NCBI GenBank assembly: GCA_002691685.1 | Contig: NZIQ01000078.1 | Coordinates: 1 to 56,639 of the forward strand | Origin: Flavobacteriaceae bacterium | Lineage (GTDB): Bacteria > Bacteroidota > Bacteroidia > Flavobacteriales > Flavobacteriaceae | Length of the DNA stretch: 56,639 bases | Reading direction: 5' to 3' | In this document: positions 1 to 9,305 of the stretch, one piece after another | Layout of the letters: every line of letters starts with the position of its first letter | Position numbering within the stretch: position 1 is the stretch's first letter | Position numbers and translations under genes: made by a program | Notes under the pieces: generated by a model | Told to the model about the DNA's origin: nothing | The model's database searches: none | The model's input: only the letters and a program-made list of their open reading frames with translations

Positions 1-90
1 TCTGCAATCAAAATAATCACTGAGTTCTTTGTAGATGGCTCTACCAATAAATCCGCTTCCTCCCAATATGAGAATGCGTTTATTTTTCAT
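1..90 (-). CDS. NAD-dependent epimerase/dehydratase family protein (N-terminal part only)
   Basis: Thirty codons from an ATG at 90 run off the left edge of the window. The translation opens with a short basic stretch and then ILILGGSGFIGRAIYKEL, the Rossmann nucleotide-binding loop (GxxGFIG) of extended short-chain dehydrogenases such as sugar-nucleotide epimerases. Substrate cannot be told from this fragment. It starts only 5 bases after the gcvT stop on the same strand, so it is probably the last gene of the same transcript. Confidence 0.8.
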   Translation of the reverse strand, partial: MKNKRILILGGSGFIGRAIYKELSDYFDCR

Positions 91-95
91 AAGGC

Positions 96-1172
96 TTAAG
101 TGGATTTATAAAATGGTGGTTTAACCACTTTCGCAGCAACAGTTTTATTTCGAATTTGAATGTAAATAGTGGTTTCCATTGCAGCATAAGCCGTTTTGAC
201 ATAGGCCAAACCTATTCCCTTAGATAATGAAGGAGACATAGTTCCAGAGGTGACTAGACCAATTTCTTCTTGGTTTTGGTTGACAACTTTATAGTCTTTT
301 CGCGGAATACCTTTTTCTATCATTTCAAATCCTATGAGTTTTTTTGAAACCCCTTTTTCTTTTTGTGATTTAAGAAAAGAAGCATTCACGAAATCACAGT
401 TGAATTTTGTAATCCATCCTAGACCTGCCTCTAGGGGACTAGTGGTATCGTTGATATCATTTCCATATAAGCAATAACCCATTTCTAATCGGAGGGTGTC
501 TCTAGCGGCTAAGCCAATGGGTTTTGCACCTTGCTCAAGAACGGTGCTCCAAACTTGTACAACTTCACTGTTCTTGCAATAAATTTCAAATCCTCCAGAG
601 CCCGTGTAACCTGTTGCAGAAATAATTACTTCAGGAATTCCGCCAAAATCACCTTTGGTAAATTGATAAAAAGGAATTTTAGCGAGATTAACTGAACTCA
701 AAGACCGCATCAATTCAATGGTCTTAGGCCCCTGAATAGCAAGAAGAGCGTAGGAGTCAGATTCATTGATTAAAGAAGCGCCTATGGTCGAATTGTATTT
801 TTGTATGTGCGCAAAATCTTTTTCTATATTAGATGCATTGACGACAAGCATATATGAATCTGCTGCTAGTTTGTAAATAATCAGATCATCAACTATTCCT
901 CCGGTTTCATTAGGCATACAACTGTATTGCGCTTGACCAGAACTCAGTTTTGTGACATCGTTAGAACTTATTTTAGAAATCAACGCTGTAGCATGCTCTC
1001 CGCTTACAAAAAATTCTCCCATATGAGAGACATCAAAAACGCCACAGTCGTTTCTTACATGATGGTGCTCTATTGATACGCCCTCATAGCTCAAAGGCAT
1101 TTGATAACCTGCAAAGTCAACTATTTTCGCACCCAAAGTACTATGCTGTTCGAATAGAGCAGTCTTTTTCAT
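96..1172 (-). CDS. gcvT: Glycine cleavage system T protein (aminomethyltransferase)
   Basis: This 358-residue protein matches the T subunit of the glycine cleavage system, which takes the aminomethyl group from the lipoylated H protein and passes the one-carbon unit to tetrahydrofolate, releasing ammonia. Typical GcvT blocks are visible: FAGYQMPLSYEG near the N-terminus, VFDVSHMGE at about residues 45-53, GGIVDDLI, and the family signature ATGYTGSGGFE near residue 190. Length is normal. It lies 35 bases downstream of thrC on the same strand. Glycine arises from threonine and serine, so a link to the threonine genes is sensible but inferred. The other gcv genes are not in this window. Confidence 0.95.
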   Translation of the reverse strand: MKKTALFEQHSTLGAKIVDFAGYQMPLSYEGVSIEHHHVRNDCGVFDVSHMGEFFVSGEHATALISKISSNDVTKLSSGQAQYSCMPNETGGIVDDLIIYKLAADSYMLVVNASNIEKDFAHIQKYNSTIGASLINESDSYALLAIQGPKTIELMRSLSSVNLAKIPFYQFTKGDFGGIPEVIISATGYTGSGGFEIYCKNSEVVQVWSTVLEQGAKPIGLAARDTLRLEMGYCLYGNDINDTTSPLEAGLGWITKFNCDFVNASFLKSQKEKGVSKKLIGFEMIEKGIPRKDYKVVNQNQEEIGLVTSGTMSPSLSKGIGLAYVKTAYAAMETTIYIQIRNKTVAAKVVKPPFYKST

Positions 1173-1207
1173 AAGTTTTCATTATTACCAAGCGAAGTTA
1201 CCGAATT

Positions 1208-2506
1208 CTATTGCAGTAAAAAAGACTTCAAATCTTCATAATTTGAAGTGAGAATGCTCTGTTTTTCGCGATTCATTAAAAAGTGCACATTTTCAGGAAT
1301 AGAAACCTCAATATCAAGGGTCGACTCTACCACATCTATAAATTTAGAGGGGTGCGCCGTTTCAAGAAATACACCAGCGGTTGTCGGATTTTTTGCCATA
1401 TATGCTTGTAGCCCTAAGTAAGCTACCGCTCCATGTGGGTCAGCCACGTAATTGAATTGATTATAGATTTCTTGCATGGCAACTTTAGTTTCTGAATCAG
1501 AATAGGAAAGTGCAGTAAAATCAAATTCAAGTTCTTTTTTTTGCTTGTTGAAGAGTTCTAAAATTCGAACAAAATTCGAGGGATTACCTACGTCCATAGC
1601 GTTAGATATCGTAGCCACCGTGTCTTTAGGTCTATAAACCCCCGTTTTCATAAAATCCACAACAGTATCGTTAGTATTATTACAAGCTATGAAATGTGCA
1701 ACAGGCAGACCCATTTTATGCGCGAGCATACCTGCACAAATATTTCCAAAATTCCCCGAAGGCACTGAAAAAACAGGATGCTCTTGAATCCTCATATTTT
1801 TTAATGTCTTATATGCAAAAATATAATAGAGCATTTGTGGAATCCATCTCGCTACATTAATGCTATTGGCTGAGGTCAATCTAACTTTAGAGGTTAGCTC
1901 AGGGTCTACAAATGCCCTTTTTACCATGGACTGACAATCATCAAAGGTGCCTTGTACTTCAAGAGCAGTGATGTTTTGCCCTAGTGTTGTGAGTTGTTTT
2001 TCTTGAATAGGACTTACTTTTCCACTGGGGTAAAGAATCACTACATCAATACCTTCAACACCTAAAAATCCATTGGCTACGGCACCACCAGTATCTCCAG
2101 AGGTGGCTACAAGAACAGTTGCTTTCTGATTTTGTTCGTCTTGAATAAACCGCCCTAAGCATTTCGCCATAAATCCTGCTCCTACATCTTTAAAGGCGAG
2201 TGTAGGGCCATGAAACAGTTCTAGACTGTAATATTTTCCAACTTGTTGTAATGGAAATTCAAAAGACAAGACATCATCCAATAGTTGCTCTAATTCAGAA
2301 AGATTGAGGTCTTCATCCACAAAAGGACGCATGGCCTCAAGTGCAATCTCCAAATTAGAGAGTTCTGGTATTTTTTCAACAAAGGAGGATTTCCATTGTG
2401 GAATATAGGCCGGGTAATATAGGCCTTTATCTGGCGCAAGTCCTTGTATTACAGCTTGTTTAAAAGATGCGGTTTGTCCGTTATTGGTTAGACTAACGTA
2501 TTTCAT
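1208..2506 (-). CDS. thrC: Threonine synthase
   Basis: This 432-residue PLP enzyme converts O-phosphohomoserine to threonine. The PLP-binding lysine is K106 in the motif HGPTLAFKDVG. The phosphate-binding loops SGDTGGAVANGF and PSGNFGNICAG are intact. The start MKYVSLTNNG is the usual N-terminus of this class. Its first 14 bases overlap the end of thrB in another frame, indicating translational coupling within thrABC. Confidence 0.96.
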   Translation of the reverse strand: MKYVSLTNNGQTASFKQAVIQGLAPDKGLYYPAYIPQWKSSFVEKIPELSNLEIALEAMRPFVDEDLNLSELEQLLDDVLSFEFPLQQVGKYYSLELFHGPTLAFKDVGAGFMAKCLGRFIQDEQNQKATVLVATSGDTGGAVANGFLGVEGIDVVILYPSGKVSPIQEKQLTTLGQNITALEVQGTFDDCQSMVKRAFVDPELTSKVRLTSANSINVARWIPQMLYYIFAYKTLKNMRIQEHPVFSVPSGNFGNICAGMLAHKMGLPVAHFIACNNTNDTVVDFMKTGVYRPKDTVATISNAMDVGNPSNFVRILELFNKQKKELEFDFTALSYSDSETKVAMQEIYNQFNYVADPHGAVAYLGLQAYMAKNPTTAGVFLETAHPSKFIDVVESTLDIEVSIPENVHFLMNREKQSILTSNYEDLKSFLLQ

Positions 2507-3422
2507 GTGTTCCTTGGTTGTCTATTTCACCTGAGTACAAACTAAAATCGTAATCCTGTACGGAGGCAATTTGCATCACGTTTTCTTTAATTCTTTCAGC
2601 CGCTTGGCTTCCTTCGCATAATGCAAATACAGAAGGTCCTGAGCCGGATATACCAAAACCTAAAGCGTTTTCATCCAAAGCCGCCGATTTGTAGTGCTCG
2701 AATTTTGGAATGAGATTTTTACGATGTGGTTCGATCACTAAGTCTTTGAGGTGTCTGCTTATCAGTTTAGCATCTGAACGTGTCAATCCTAAGATCAGAC
2801 CTGCGAGATGCCCCCATTGCTGTGTAGCTAAAGACAAAGGGATTTTTGAGGGAAGTACTGCTCGAGCCTCTTTTGTTCTAACCTCAATTTTTGGATGAAG
2901 CACAACTGCGTGAAGGTCCAAATCACAATAAATGCTGCTCACCGTTAATGGACTGTAACTGCTGATTAGAGAAAACCCACCTAGTAGGGAAGGAGCTACA
3001 TTATCTGCATGTTCACAACCACTCGCAACAGCTTCTCCTTTCATAGCTAATGAAATTAGCTCTTTAGAAGACAATTGCGAATTGAGTAGCGCATCTGCTC
3101 CAAAAATTGCTCCTGCAGCACTTGCCGCACTAGAACCAATACCACTTCCAGGCTTTATTTTTTTTTCAATACGAATGTCGATACCAAAATCGATTTGAGC
3201 TTCAAAACGATTATAGAGATGTTTAACGGCCACTCCCGCCACATTATCTTCAAGGGTAAGAGGTAATTGAGCCCCTGTAATTTCAGAAATACGCACCCCT
3301 TTTATTGCAGTTTTTTCAAAGTGCATATAATCACCAAGGGCGGCAAATGAAAAGCCTAGGACGTCGTATCCTGCACAAACGTTTGCAACAGAAGCTGGTG
3401 CAAAAACTGAAATTTTTTCCAT
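2493..3422 (-). CDS. thrB: Homoserine kinase
   Basis: This 309-residue GHMP-family kinase phosphorylates homoserine with ATP, supplying the ThrC substrate. The glycine/serine-rich ATP loop KPGSGIGSSAASAAGA lies near residues 90-107. The C-terminal GHMP motif GFGISGSGPSVFAL is also present. The ATG follows the thrA stop codon with no intervening base, and the 3' end overlaps thrC by 14 bases, so the three genes are tightly coupled. Confidence 0.96.
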   Translation of the reverse strand: MEKISVFAPASVANVCAGYDVLGFSFAALGDYMHFEKTAIKGVRISEITGAQLPLTLEDNVAGVAVKHLYNRFEAQIDFGIDIRIEKKIKPGSGIGSSAASAAGAIFGADALLNSQLSSKELISLAMKGEAVASGCEHADNVAPSLLGGFSLISSYSPLTVSSIYCDLDLHAVVLHPKIEVRTKEARAVLPSKIPLSLATQQWGHLAGLILGLTRSDAKLISRHLKDLVIEPHRKNLIPKFEHYKSAALDENALGFGISGSGPSVFALCEGSQAAERIKENVMQIASVQDYDFSLYSGEIDNQGTHEIR

Positions 3423-5885
3423 TTATTCGAGATGATTTCCAGAACGTATGATATCTCCGACAATTCCAGAAGCTGTAACATCTGCACCTGCGCCTGCACC
3501 TTTGATTACCAGCGGGTTTTCTCGGTAGCGATCAGTATAAATCAAGATTATATTATCACTCCCTGAAAGATGGTAAAAATCATTACCCATATCTACTTTT
3601 TCTAATCCAACACTCGCTTTAAAAGAGGTTTTACTTTCAGCTATGAAGGTAGCAACAAATTTTAATTTAGCTTTTTCTTTTTGTGCCTCTAAAAAGAGCT
3701 CAGTGAAATGCTTTTGATTTTTATCAAGTTCTGTTAAGAAAGAGTTGACATCACTAGTATTTCTACACGTTTCAGGTAAAAATTCTAATGAAGAAATATC
3801 TTGCATATCTAGTTCGTATCCTGATTCTCGTGCTAAAATTAAAACCTTACGTTTGACATCTGTGCCGCTGAGATCAATTCTAGGGTCGGGTTCAGTGTAG
3901 CCTCCTTGCATCGCCTGTTTGACGACATCAACGAATTTCACCTCTTCATTAAAACTATCAAATATAAAGTTTAGACTTCCAGATAGAACGGCTTTAATAC
4001 TTCTTATTTGGTCGCCAGAGTCTACCAGCTGTTTGATAGTATCTATTATAGGTAGTCCTGCACCGACATTAGTTTCAAATAAGAATGGAGTTTGGTATTT
4101 TTTACTCATCGCTTTTAAATTTGAGTAGCGTTCATATTCAGAAGAACTGGCAATTTTGTTGCAGGTAACAACGGCAATACTTTTATTCAAGTAGGCTTCA
4201 TAGCAAGAGGCAATATATTCACTAGCTGTGTTGTCGACAAAAACACTATTTCGCAAATTTAGGTCCTGAACTTTAACTTGAAACGCATGCATATCTGCTG
4301 ACTCTCCTTGTTCAAGAAGTTCAGCCCAATTTGTAATGTGCAATCCATTAGGATCGAAATACATTTTTCTAGAGTTCGATATAGCACATACACGTAACTG
4401 CAATCTCAACTCTTCTTCAAAATAGTCTTTCTGTTGATTCAAAATATTGAGAAGTTTTGAACCAACCGTTCCTACACCTGTTATAAACAAGTTGATCAAT
4501 TTGAGTTGCTTTTCAAAAAAGCGTTCGTGAACTGCATTTAGGGCCTTGGTGACATCTTTTTTAGAAATCACTACGGAAATATTTCGCTCTGAAGCTCCTT
4601 GCGCAATAGCTTTAACGTTTACATTATTACTGCCTAAAGTAGAAAATAATTTACCGCTTAAACCTTGATGAGAACGCATATTGTCTCCGACCAAAGCTAT
4701 AATACTCAGTTCTGTTTCTATTCTAAGCGGATATATTTTTTGAGTTTCTAATTCATAGTCAAGAGCTTCTTCAAGTGCTTTTTTGGCTAAGTCCCCATTG
4801 TATTGTGATATTCCAATGCACAGCGAATGTTCAGAAGATGCTTGTGTGATGAGAATAATATTTATTTCAGCTAAGGCTAAGGCTTCAAATATACGTTTTG
4901 AGGTTCCCTTAGTTCCGATCATTGAAGGACCTTCGATAGTGAGTAGTGCGATATCATGCATATGACTTAGCCCGCTGACTACATTGGCTTTTGTACTCCC
5001 TTCTTTAGTTATTAATGTTCCGTTGTCCTCTGGTTGAAAGGTATTTTTAATGTACAATGGGATGCCAGCACTGAAAACAGGTTGAACACTTGGTGGATGC
5101 AATACCTTTGCTCCAAAGTGAGATAACTCTAATGCTTCCTGATATGAGAGTTCATTTAATGGTCGGGCTTGTTTAACAATTCTTGGGTCAGAGGTATACA
5201 TGCCACTTACATCGGTATAAATAAAAAGAATTTCAGCTTGAGTTGCAGCGGCATAAAGCGATGCTGTAAAATCAGATCCACCTCGTCCTAAGGTAGTTGG
5301 AATATTATTTTCATCTCTTGCTATAAAACCAGGCGCGACTGCAATTTGGTTGATTTGAGCAGCAAAGGAGACAATCTGCGCATAACTCGTTTGCAAATCT
5401 ACTTTTGCCTGAGAAAAGTTGCTATCTGTTGTTAACAAAGCTCTTGAATCCATGTAGGTGCTGACCACATCGAGTGAATTCAAATAGGCGTTTAGCAGTT
5501 TAGAGGATAAAAGTTCACCGTATCCTAGGACTTTGTCACGGGTTCTTAAACTAGCTTCACCGATGAGAAAGACACCTCCTAATATGGTTTCAAGATCTTC
5601 AAAATCTTGAGTAAGATCTTGTTTAAGATTTGCCTCAATTGGAATAAACTCTAAAAAAGGTTGATGTAGGTGTTTGATTTGTTGAACTACAGTTAAATAG
5701 GATTTATTTTTTTGTTCTGCTTGATCTATGGCCTTTTCAATTAAGTCTGTTGTTCCACCAACCGCTGAGACCACGGTAATAATGGGACTATTGTACGAAT
5801 TATATTTTTCTAGAACAATACTTCCCAGTTTCTGTAACGCCTGTACATCGGCTATTGAGCTACCTCCAAACTTTAAGACAACCAT
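3423..5885 (-). CDS. thrA: Bifunctional aspartate kinase / homoserine dehydrogenase I
   Basis: This 820-residue fusion carries out the first and third steps from aspartate to threonine. The aspartokinase half starts with KFGGSS and contains GRGGSDFTASLYAA, followed by two ACT-type regulatory segments at about 315-455 that normally bind threonine. The homoserine dehydrogenase half begins near residue 465 with the NAD(P) loop ITGVGTVGSKLL and includes NVGAGLPIIDT. A possible -7 element, TAATTTCG followed by CCGC, lies at 5908-5915, which would leave a leader of roughly 20 bases. That is too short for a threonine attenuator, so control is likely allosteric. This regulatory reading is inference. 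Confidence 0.96.
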   Translation of the reverse strand: MVVLKFGGSSIADVQALQKLGSIVLEKYNSYNSPIITVVSAVGGTTDLIEKAIDQAEQKNKSYLTVVQQIKHLHQPFLEFIPIEANLKQDLTQDFEDLETILGGVFLIGEASLRTRDKVLGYGELLSSKLLNAYLNSLDVVSTYMDSRALLTTDSNFSQAKVDLQTSYAQIVSFAAQINQIAVAPGFIARDENNIPTTLGRGGSDFTASLYAAATQAEILFIYTDVSGMYTSDPRIVKQARPLNELSYQEALELSHFGAKVLHPPSVQPVFSAGIPLYIKNTFQPEDNGTLITKEGSTKANVVSGLSHMHDIALLTIEGPSMIGTKGTSKRIFEALALAEINIILITQASSEHSLCIGISQYNGDLAKKALEEALDYELETQKIYPLRIETELSIIALVGDNMRSHQGLSGKLFSTLGSNNVNVKAIAQGASERNISVVISKKDVTKALNAVHERFFEKQLKLINLFITGVGTVGSKLLNILNQQKDYFEEELRLQLRVCAISNSRKMYFDPNGLHITNWAELLEQGESADMHAFQVKVQDLNLRNSVFVDNTASEYIASCYEAYLNKSIAVVTCNKIASSSEYERYSNLKAMSKKYQTPFLFETNVGAGLPIIDTIKQLVDSGDQIRSIKAVLSGSLNFIFDSFNEEVKFVDVVKQAMQGGYTEPDPRIDLSGTDVKRKVLILARESGYELDMQDISSLEFLPETCRNTSDVNSFLTELDKNQKHFTELFLEAQKEKAKLKFVATFIAESKTSFKASVGLEKVDMGNDFYHLSGSDNIILIYTDRYRENPLVIKGAGAGADVTASGIVGDIIRSGNHLE

Positions 5886-6033
5886 GCTATGAAATTTTTA
5901 TGAGCGGCGAAATTACAATTTGATAATAGGATAGGGATAAACTTCATGATTTTTTGATGATAATGTAAAAAAATAAAAATTCATCAAAAGAATTCAGAAA
6001 TTATAGTAGATATTCTGTGAATTAAGCAACTGA

Positions 6034-6420
6034 TTATGCGGCAATCTTATTTGATAGCCACAACTCAGCATTTTCAAGTGAATAAAAAACCTCTATGGGT
6101 TTTTCAAAAAAGAGCTTTACTATACCAAAATTAAGGATAGCTTTTTGCTGATGTGTTAATAGTGCTAGTCCTTTAAAATGTTCCACTTTTGCCAAAAAAT
6201 TCAACGCGTGAGGATCAATAGTATATTGATTCTGATAATCCAATAAAACACCAAAGGTTTGGTTTCTAAAATGGACTTCTGAGATTCCAATTAACTGATA
6301 TACAGTTTCGAGATCTATAATGGCATCGACGTTAAAGTACACATGCATAGTCTTAGCACTTACTTTAACAAGACCATATTCTAATTCATAAGTAGCTACT
6401 TGAGCTTCGAGCAATTTCAT
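6034..6420 (-). CDS. Small STAS-like protein of unknown function
   Basis: This 128-residue soluble protein has no signal peptide or membrane segment. Its beta-alpha pattern and C-terminal PIEVFYSLENAELWL resemble the STAS/SpoIIAA-like small proteins of Bacteroidota, in which a Pro-x-x-x-Phe strand leads into a final helix ending in WL. No catalytic motif is visible. A -7 element TACTTTTG at 6447-6454 lies just upstream, and an 18-base palindrome sits further upstream at 6493-6510. Genes of this type may act in signalling, but no function can be assigned. Confidence 0.72.
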   Translation of the reverse strand: MKLLEAQVATYELEYGLVKVSAKTMHVYFNVDAIIDLETVYQLIGISEVHFRNQTFGVLLDYQNQYTIDPHALNFLAKVEHFKGLALLTHQQKAILNFGIVKLFFEKPIEVFYSLENAELWLSNKIAA

Positions 6421-6446
6421 GCTACAAAGTTCTTTACAGGCTATTA

Positions 6447-6454
6447 CAAAAGTA
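6447..6454 (-). promoter_or_regulatory. Bacteroidota -7 promoter element (TACTTTTG) for the STAS-like gene
   Basis: On the minus strand TACTTTTG fits the Bacteroidota -7 consensus TAnnTTTG. It would place the transcript start near 6440, about 20 bases before the ATG at 6420. No clear TTG is seen at the -33 position. Confidence 0.45.
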
Positions 6455-6492
6455 TAGATAACAGATAAAAAACCTATTTCATCTGTTTTAAT

Positions 6493-6510
6493 GCACTTGA
6501 ATTCAAGTGC
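6493..6510. repeat. 18-base perfect palindrome between clpC and the STAS-like gene
   Basis: GCACTTGAATTCAAGTGC is identical to its own reverse complement over 18 bases. It lies 42 bases after the clpC stop and 72 bases before the next start. As RNA it would be a 7-bp stem with an AATT loop, but no T-run follows on either strand, which argues against a simple intrinsic terminator. A second short inverted repeat (ATGT-A6-ACAT) adjoins it at 6513-6526. An operator is possible. Confidence 0.6.
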
Positions 6511-6552
6511 TTATGTAAAAAAACATTTCTTTTCTGACGGCATCGTGTAAGG

Positions 6553-9108
6553 CTATTCTTTCCTAACTGTTTCTTTAACCACTACAAGGTCTTCTTTATT
6601 CTTACTCAAATCTAACTTTATGTGGTCACCACTGCTCAATCTTGCATTGACAATTTCCTCTGCAAGTTTATCTTCAATATACTTTTGAATTGCCCTCTTT
6701 AGTGGACGAGCTCCAAAATCTTTATCAAAACCTTTATCAGCTACGAATGTTTTGGCTTTTTTGGTTAAGGTGAGTTCGTAACCAAGTGATTTGATACGCT
6801 CAATGACACCTCTAAGTTCAATATCTATGATGGAATTGATATGTTCTTTATCAAGACTATTGAAAACTACCACATCGTCAATACGATTCAGAAATTCTGG
6901 GGCAAAAGCCTTTTTTAAGGCTTTTTCTATAACACCTTTTTGAAAATCACCCTCTTGTGCTTTACGGGCGGCAGTTCCAAAACCTACGCCTTGGCCAAAA
7001 TCTTTAATTTGCCTTGCTCCGATGTTCGAGGTCATAATGATTATAGTGTTTCTAAAATCAACCTTTCGCCCGAGACTGTCAGTCAAAAACCCATCATCTA
7101 AAACTTGTAAAAGCATATTAAATACGTCTGGATGTGCTTTTTCAATCTCATCTAGAAGTATGACTGCGTAAGGCTTTCTTCTAACTTTTTCAGTGAGTTG
7201 ACCTCCTTCTTCATAACCTACGTAGCCCGGGGGAGCTCCCACCAGTCTTGAGATAGCAAATTTTTCCATGTATTCGCTCATATCGATTCTGATTAGTGCG
7301 TCTTCTGAATCAAATAACTCCTTAGCTAAAACCTTGGCTAATTGAGTTTTACCAACACCTGTTTGCCCCAAAAAGATAAAAGAACCTATCGGTTTGTCAG
7401 GATCTTTTAATCCAGCTCGATTTCTTTGAATAGCCTTAGAAACTTTTAACACAGCTTCGTCTTGACCTATGATAGAGGCATTGATAATTTCAGGTAATTC
7501 TGCAAGACGATTACTCTCTGTCTGTGCTATACGATTTACAGGAATTCCGCTCATCATGGAAACGACATCGGCCACATTTTCTTCATCGACGATTTCACGA
7601 TGTTGTTTACTTTCTTCTTCCCACTCGAGTTGAGCTGCTTCTAGTAATTTCTCAAGCCTCTTTTCATCATCTCTTAGTTTCGCCGCTTCCTCGTATTTCT
7701 GTTTTTTGACAACAGTATTTTTCTGTTCGCGAGTAGCCCCTAATTTTTCTTCTAATTCTAGAATGCTTTCAGGAACGTTCATGTTGACAATATGCACTCT
7801 AGAACCTGCTTCATCTAGAGCATCAATAGCTTTATCTGGTAAAAACCGATCAGAGATGTATCGATTGGTCAACAGTACACAAGATTTAAGGGCCTCATCA
7901 GTGTAGATTACGTTATGATGGTCCTCATATTTTGATTTAATATTTTTTAAGATATCAATGGTCTCTTCAACTGTTGCTGGTTCAACTATGACTTTTTGAA
8001 ACCTGCGCTCTAGGGCACCATCTTTTTCGATATACTGTCTGTACTCATCTAGAGTAGTTGCACCTACACATTGAATTTCGCCTCGTGCCAATGCAGGTTT
8101 AAACATATTTGATGCGTCTAAACTTCCTGTTGCTCCGCCTGCACCAACAATAGTGTGTATTTCATCTATAAATAAAATAACATCATCATTTTTTTCGAGC
8201 TCGTTCATTACGGCCTTCATGCGTTCTTCAAATTGTCCCCTGTATTTAGTTCCTGCAACTAATGACGCAAGGTCCAATGTTATAACTCGTTTATTATAGA
8301 GTACACGTGAGACTTTTTTCTCCACAATTCGAAGCGCTAAACCTTCGGCAATAGCACTTTTACCTACACCGGGCTCTCCTATCAGTAAAGGATTATTTTT
8401 TTTACGTCGAGATAATATTTGTGAAACACGTTCAATCTCTTTTCCACGGCCTACAACTGGATCTAACTTCTCTTCTTCAGCTAATTGTGTTAGGTCTCTT
8501 CCGAAATTGTCTAAAACCGGTGTCTTCGATTTCGCACCTCGCTTGGTAGTTGACGAAGACTTTGATGATTTAGAACTGCTGAAGTCCTTTTCTTCCTCTT
8601 CCTCCTCAGAATCGTTTGGGAAAGATGACTCTGAAGTCGATTCGTCTATATAATCATCTTCAGAAGTAATCATAGATCTAAACTGGTCTTTTACATTGTC
8701 GTAATCGATTTTCAGTTTCTGAAGCAATTTAGTGGTCGGGTCATTTTCATTTCTCAGGATACAGAGCAGTAAATGCGCTGTATTAATGGTGGAACTTTGA
8801 AATAATTTAGCTTCTAAAAAAGTTGTTTTTAGTGCTCTTTCCGCCTGTCTAGTCAAACGCAGATTTTTTTTCTCCTTACTCAAACTATCGTGTTCGGTAG
8901 TGGCTGGAGTCAAAATTTCTGTTTTGCGCCTGAGTTGATCTAGGTCGATATCCATACCGTCAAGAATGTGCACAGCCTTGCCTCCGCCATCTCTTATGAT
9001 ACCCAAAAGAAGGTGTTCAGTTCCGATAAAATCGTGCCCTAAACGAAGGGCTTCTTCTTTACTAAAGGCTAATACGTCCTTGACTCTTGGAGAGAAATTA
9101 TCATCCAT
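6553..9108 (-). CDS. clpC: ATP-dependent Clp protease ATP-binding subunit ClpC
   Basis: This 851-residue AAA+ unfoldase feeds substrates to ClpP. In order: a double Clp-N domain (about 1-145); a serine/glutamate/lysine-rich linker (about 155-200); AAA1 with Walker A GEPGVGKSAIAEG and Walker B ILFIDEIHTI; a UVR/coiled-coil middle region typical of ClpC; AAA2 with GQTGVGKTQLAK and VILLDEIEKAH; and the C-terminal small domain. A VGF tripeptide, the ClpP-docking loop, occurs in GQGVGFGTA. The ATG at 9108 gives the standard N-terminus MDDNFSPRVKDV; a TTG at 9123 would add five residues and is less likely. A clpP gene begins at the far right of this window, so the two partners are not adjacent. Confidence 0.96.
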   Translation of the reverse strand: MDDNFSPRVKDVLAFSKEEALRLGHDFIGTEHLLLGIIRDGGGKAVHILDGMDIDLDQLRRKTEILTPATTEHDSLSKEKKNLRLTRQAERALKTTFLEAKLFQSSTINTAHLLLCILRNENDPTTKLLQKLKIDYDNVKDQFRSMITSEDDYIDESTSESSFPNDSEEEEEEKDFSSSKSSKSSSTTKRGAKSKTPVLDNFGRDLTQLAEEEKLDPVVGRGKEIERVSQILSRRKKNNPLLIGEPGVGKSAIAEGLALRIVEKKVSRVLYNKRVITLDLASLVAGTKYRGQFEERMKAVMNELEKNDDVILFIDEIHTIVGAGGATGSLDASNMFKPALARGEIQCVGATTLDEYRQYIEKDGALERRFQKVIVEPATVEETIDILKNIKSKYEDHHNVIYTDEALKSCVLLTNRYISDRFLPDKAIDALDEAGSRVHIVNMNVPESILELEEKLGATREQKNTVVKKQKYEEAAKLRDDEKRLEKLLEAAQLEWEEESKQHREIVDEENVADVVSMMSGIPVNRIAQTESNRLAELPEIINASIIGQDEAVLKVSKAIQRNRAGLKDPDKPIGSFIFLGQTGVGKTQLAKVLAKELFDSEDALIRIDMSEYMEKFAISRLVGAPPGYVGYEEGGQLTEKVRRKPYAVILLDEIEKAHPDVFNMLLQVLDDGFLTDSLGRKVDFRNTIIIMTSNIGARQIKDFGQGVGFGTAARKAQEGDFQKGVIEKALKKAFAPEFLNRIDDVVVFNSLDKEHINSIIDIELRGVIERIKSLGYELTLTKKAKTFVADKGFDKDFGARPLKRAIQKYIEDKLAEEIVNARLSSGDHIKLDLSKNKEDLVVVKETVRKE

Positions 9109-9305
9109 AAATTTTCTTTTCAAAAGCTAAAAATAAGCATTCTATTCCTCAATAAAACAATTATTCTGACGGGATGTTGTGTGAGCTGACAAATTTTTGA
9201 ACCAATGTTAATAAATAGTTGATTTTTGTTGCGAATCTTCAATTATTAGGACCCTAGATTTAATTAAATTGCCACATTATTTAATCAGTAAATGCTTACG
9301 ACGCG

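Noticed and set aside
5886-6033. Threonine leader peptide or riboswitch upstream of thrA
   Set aside because: No Thr/Ile-rich short frame or conserved aptamer shape was recognised in the 148-base gap.
9109-9305. Class III heat-shock operator (CtsR box) for clpC
   Set aside because: No tandem heptamer repeat of the CtsR type is present between clpC and gyrA.
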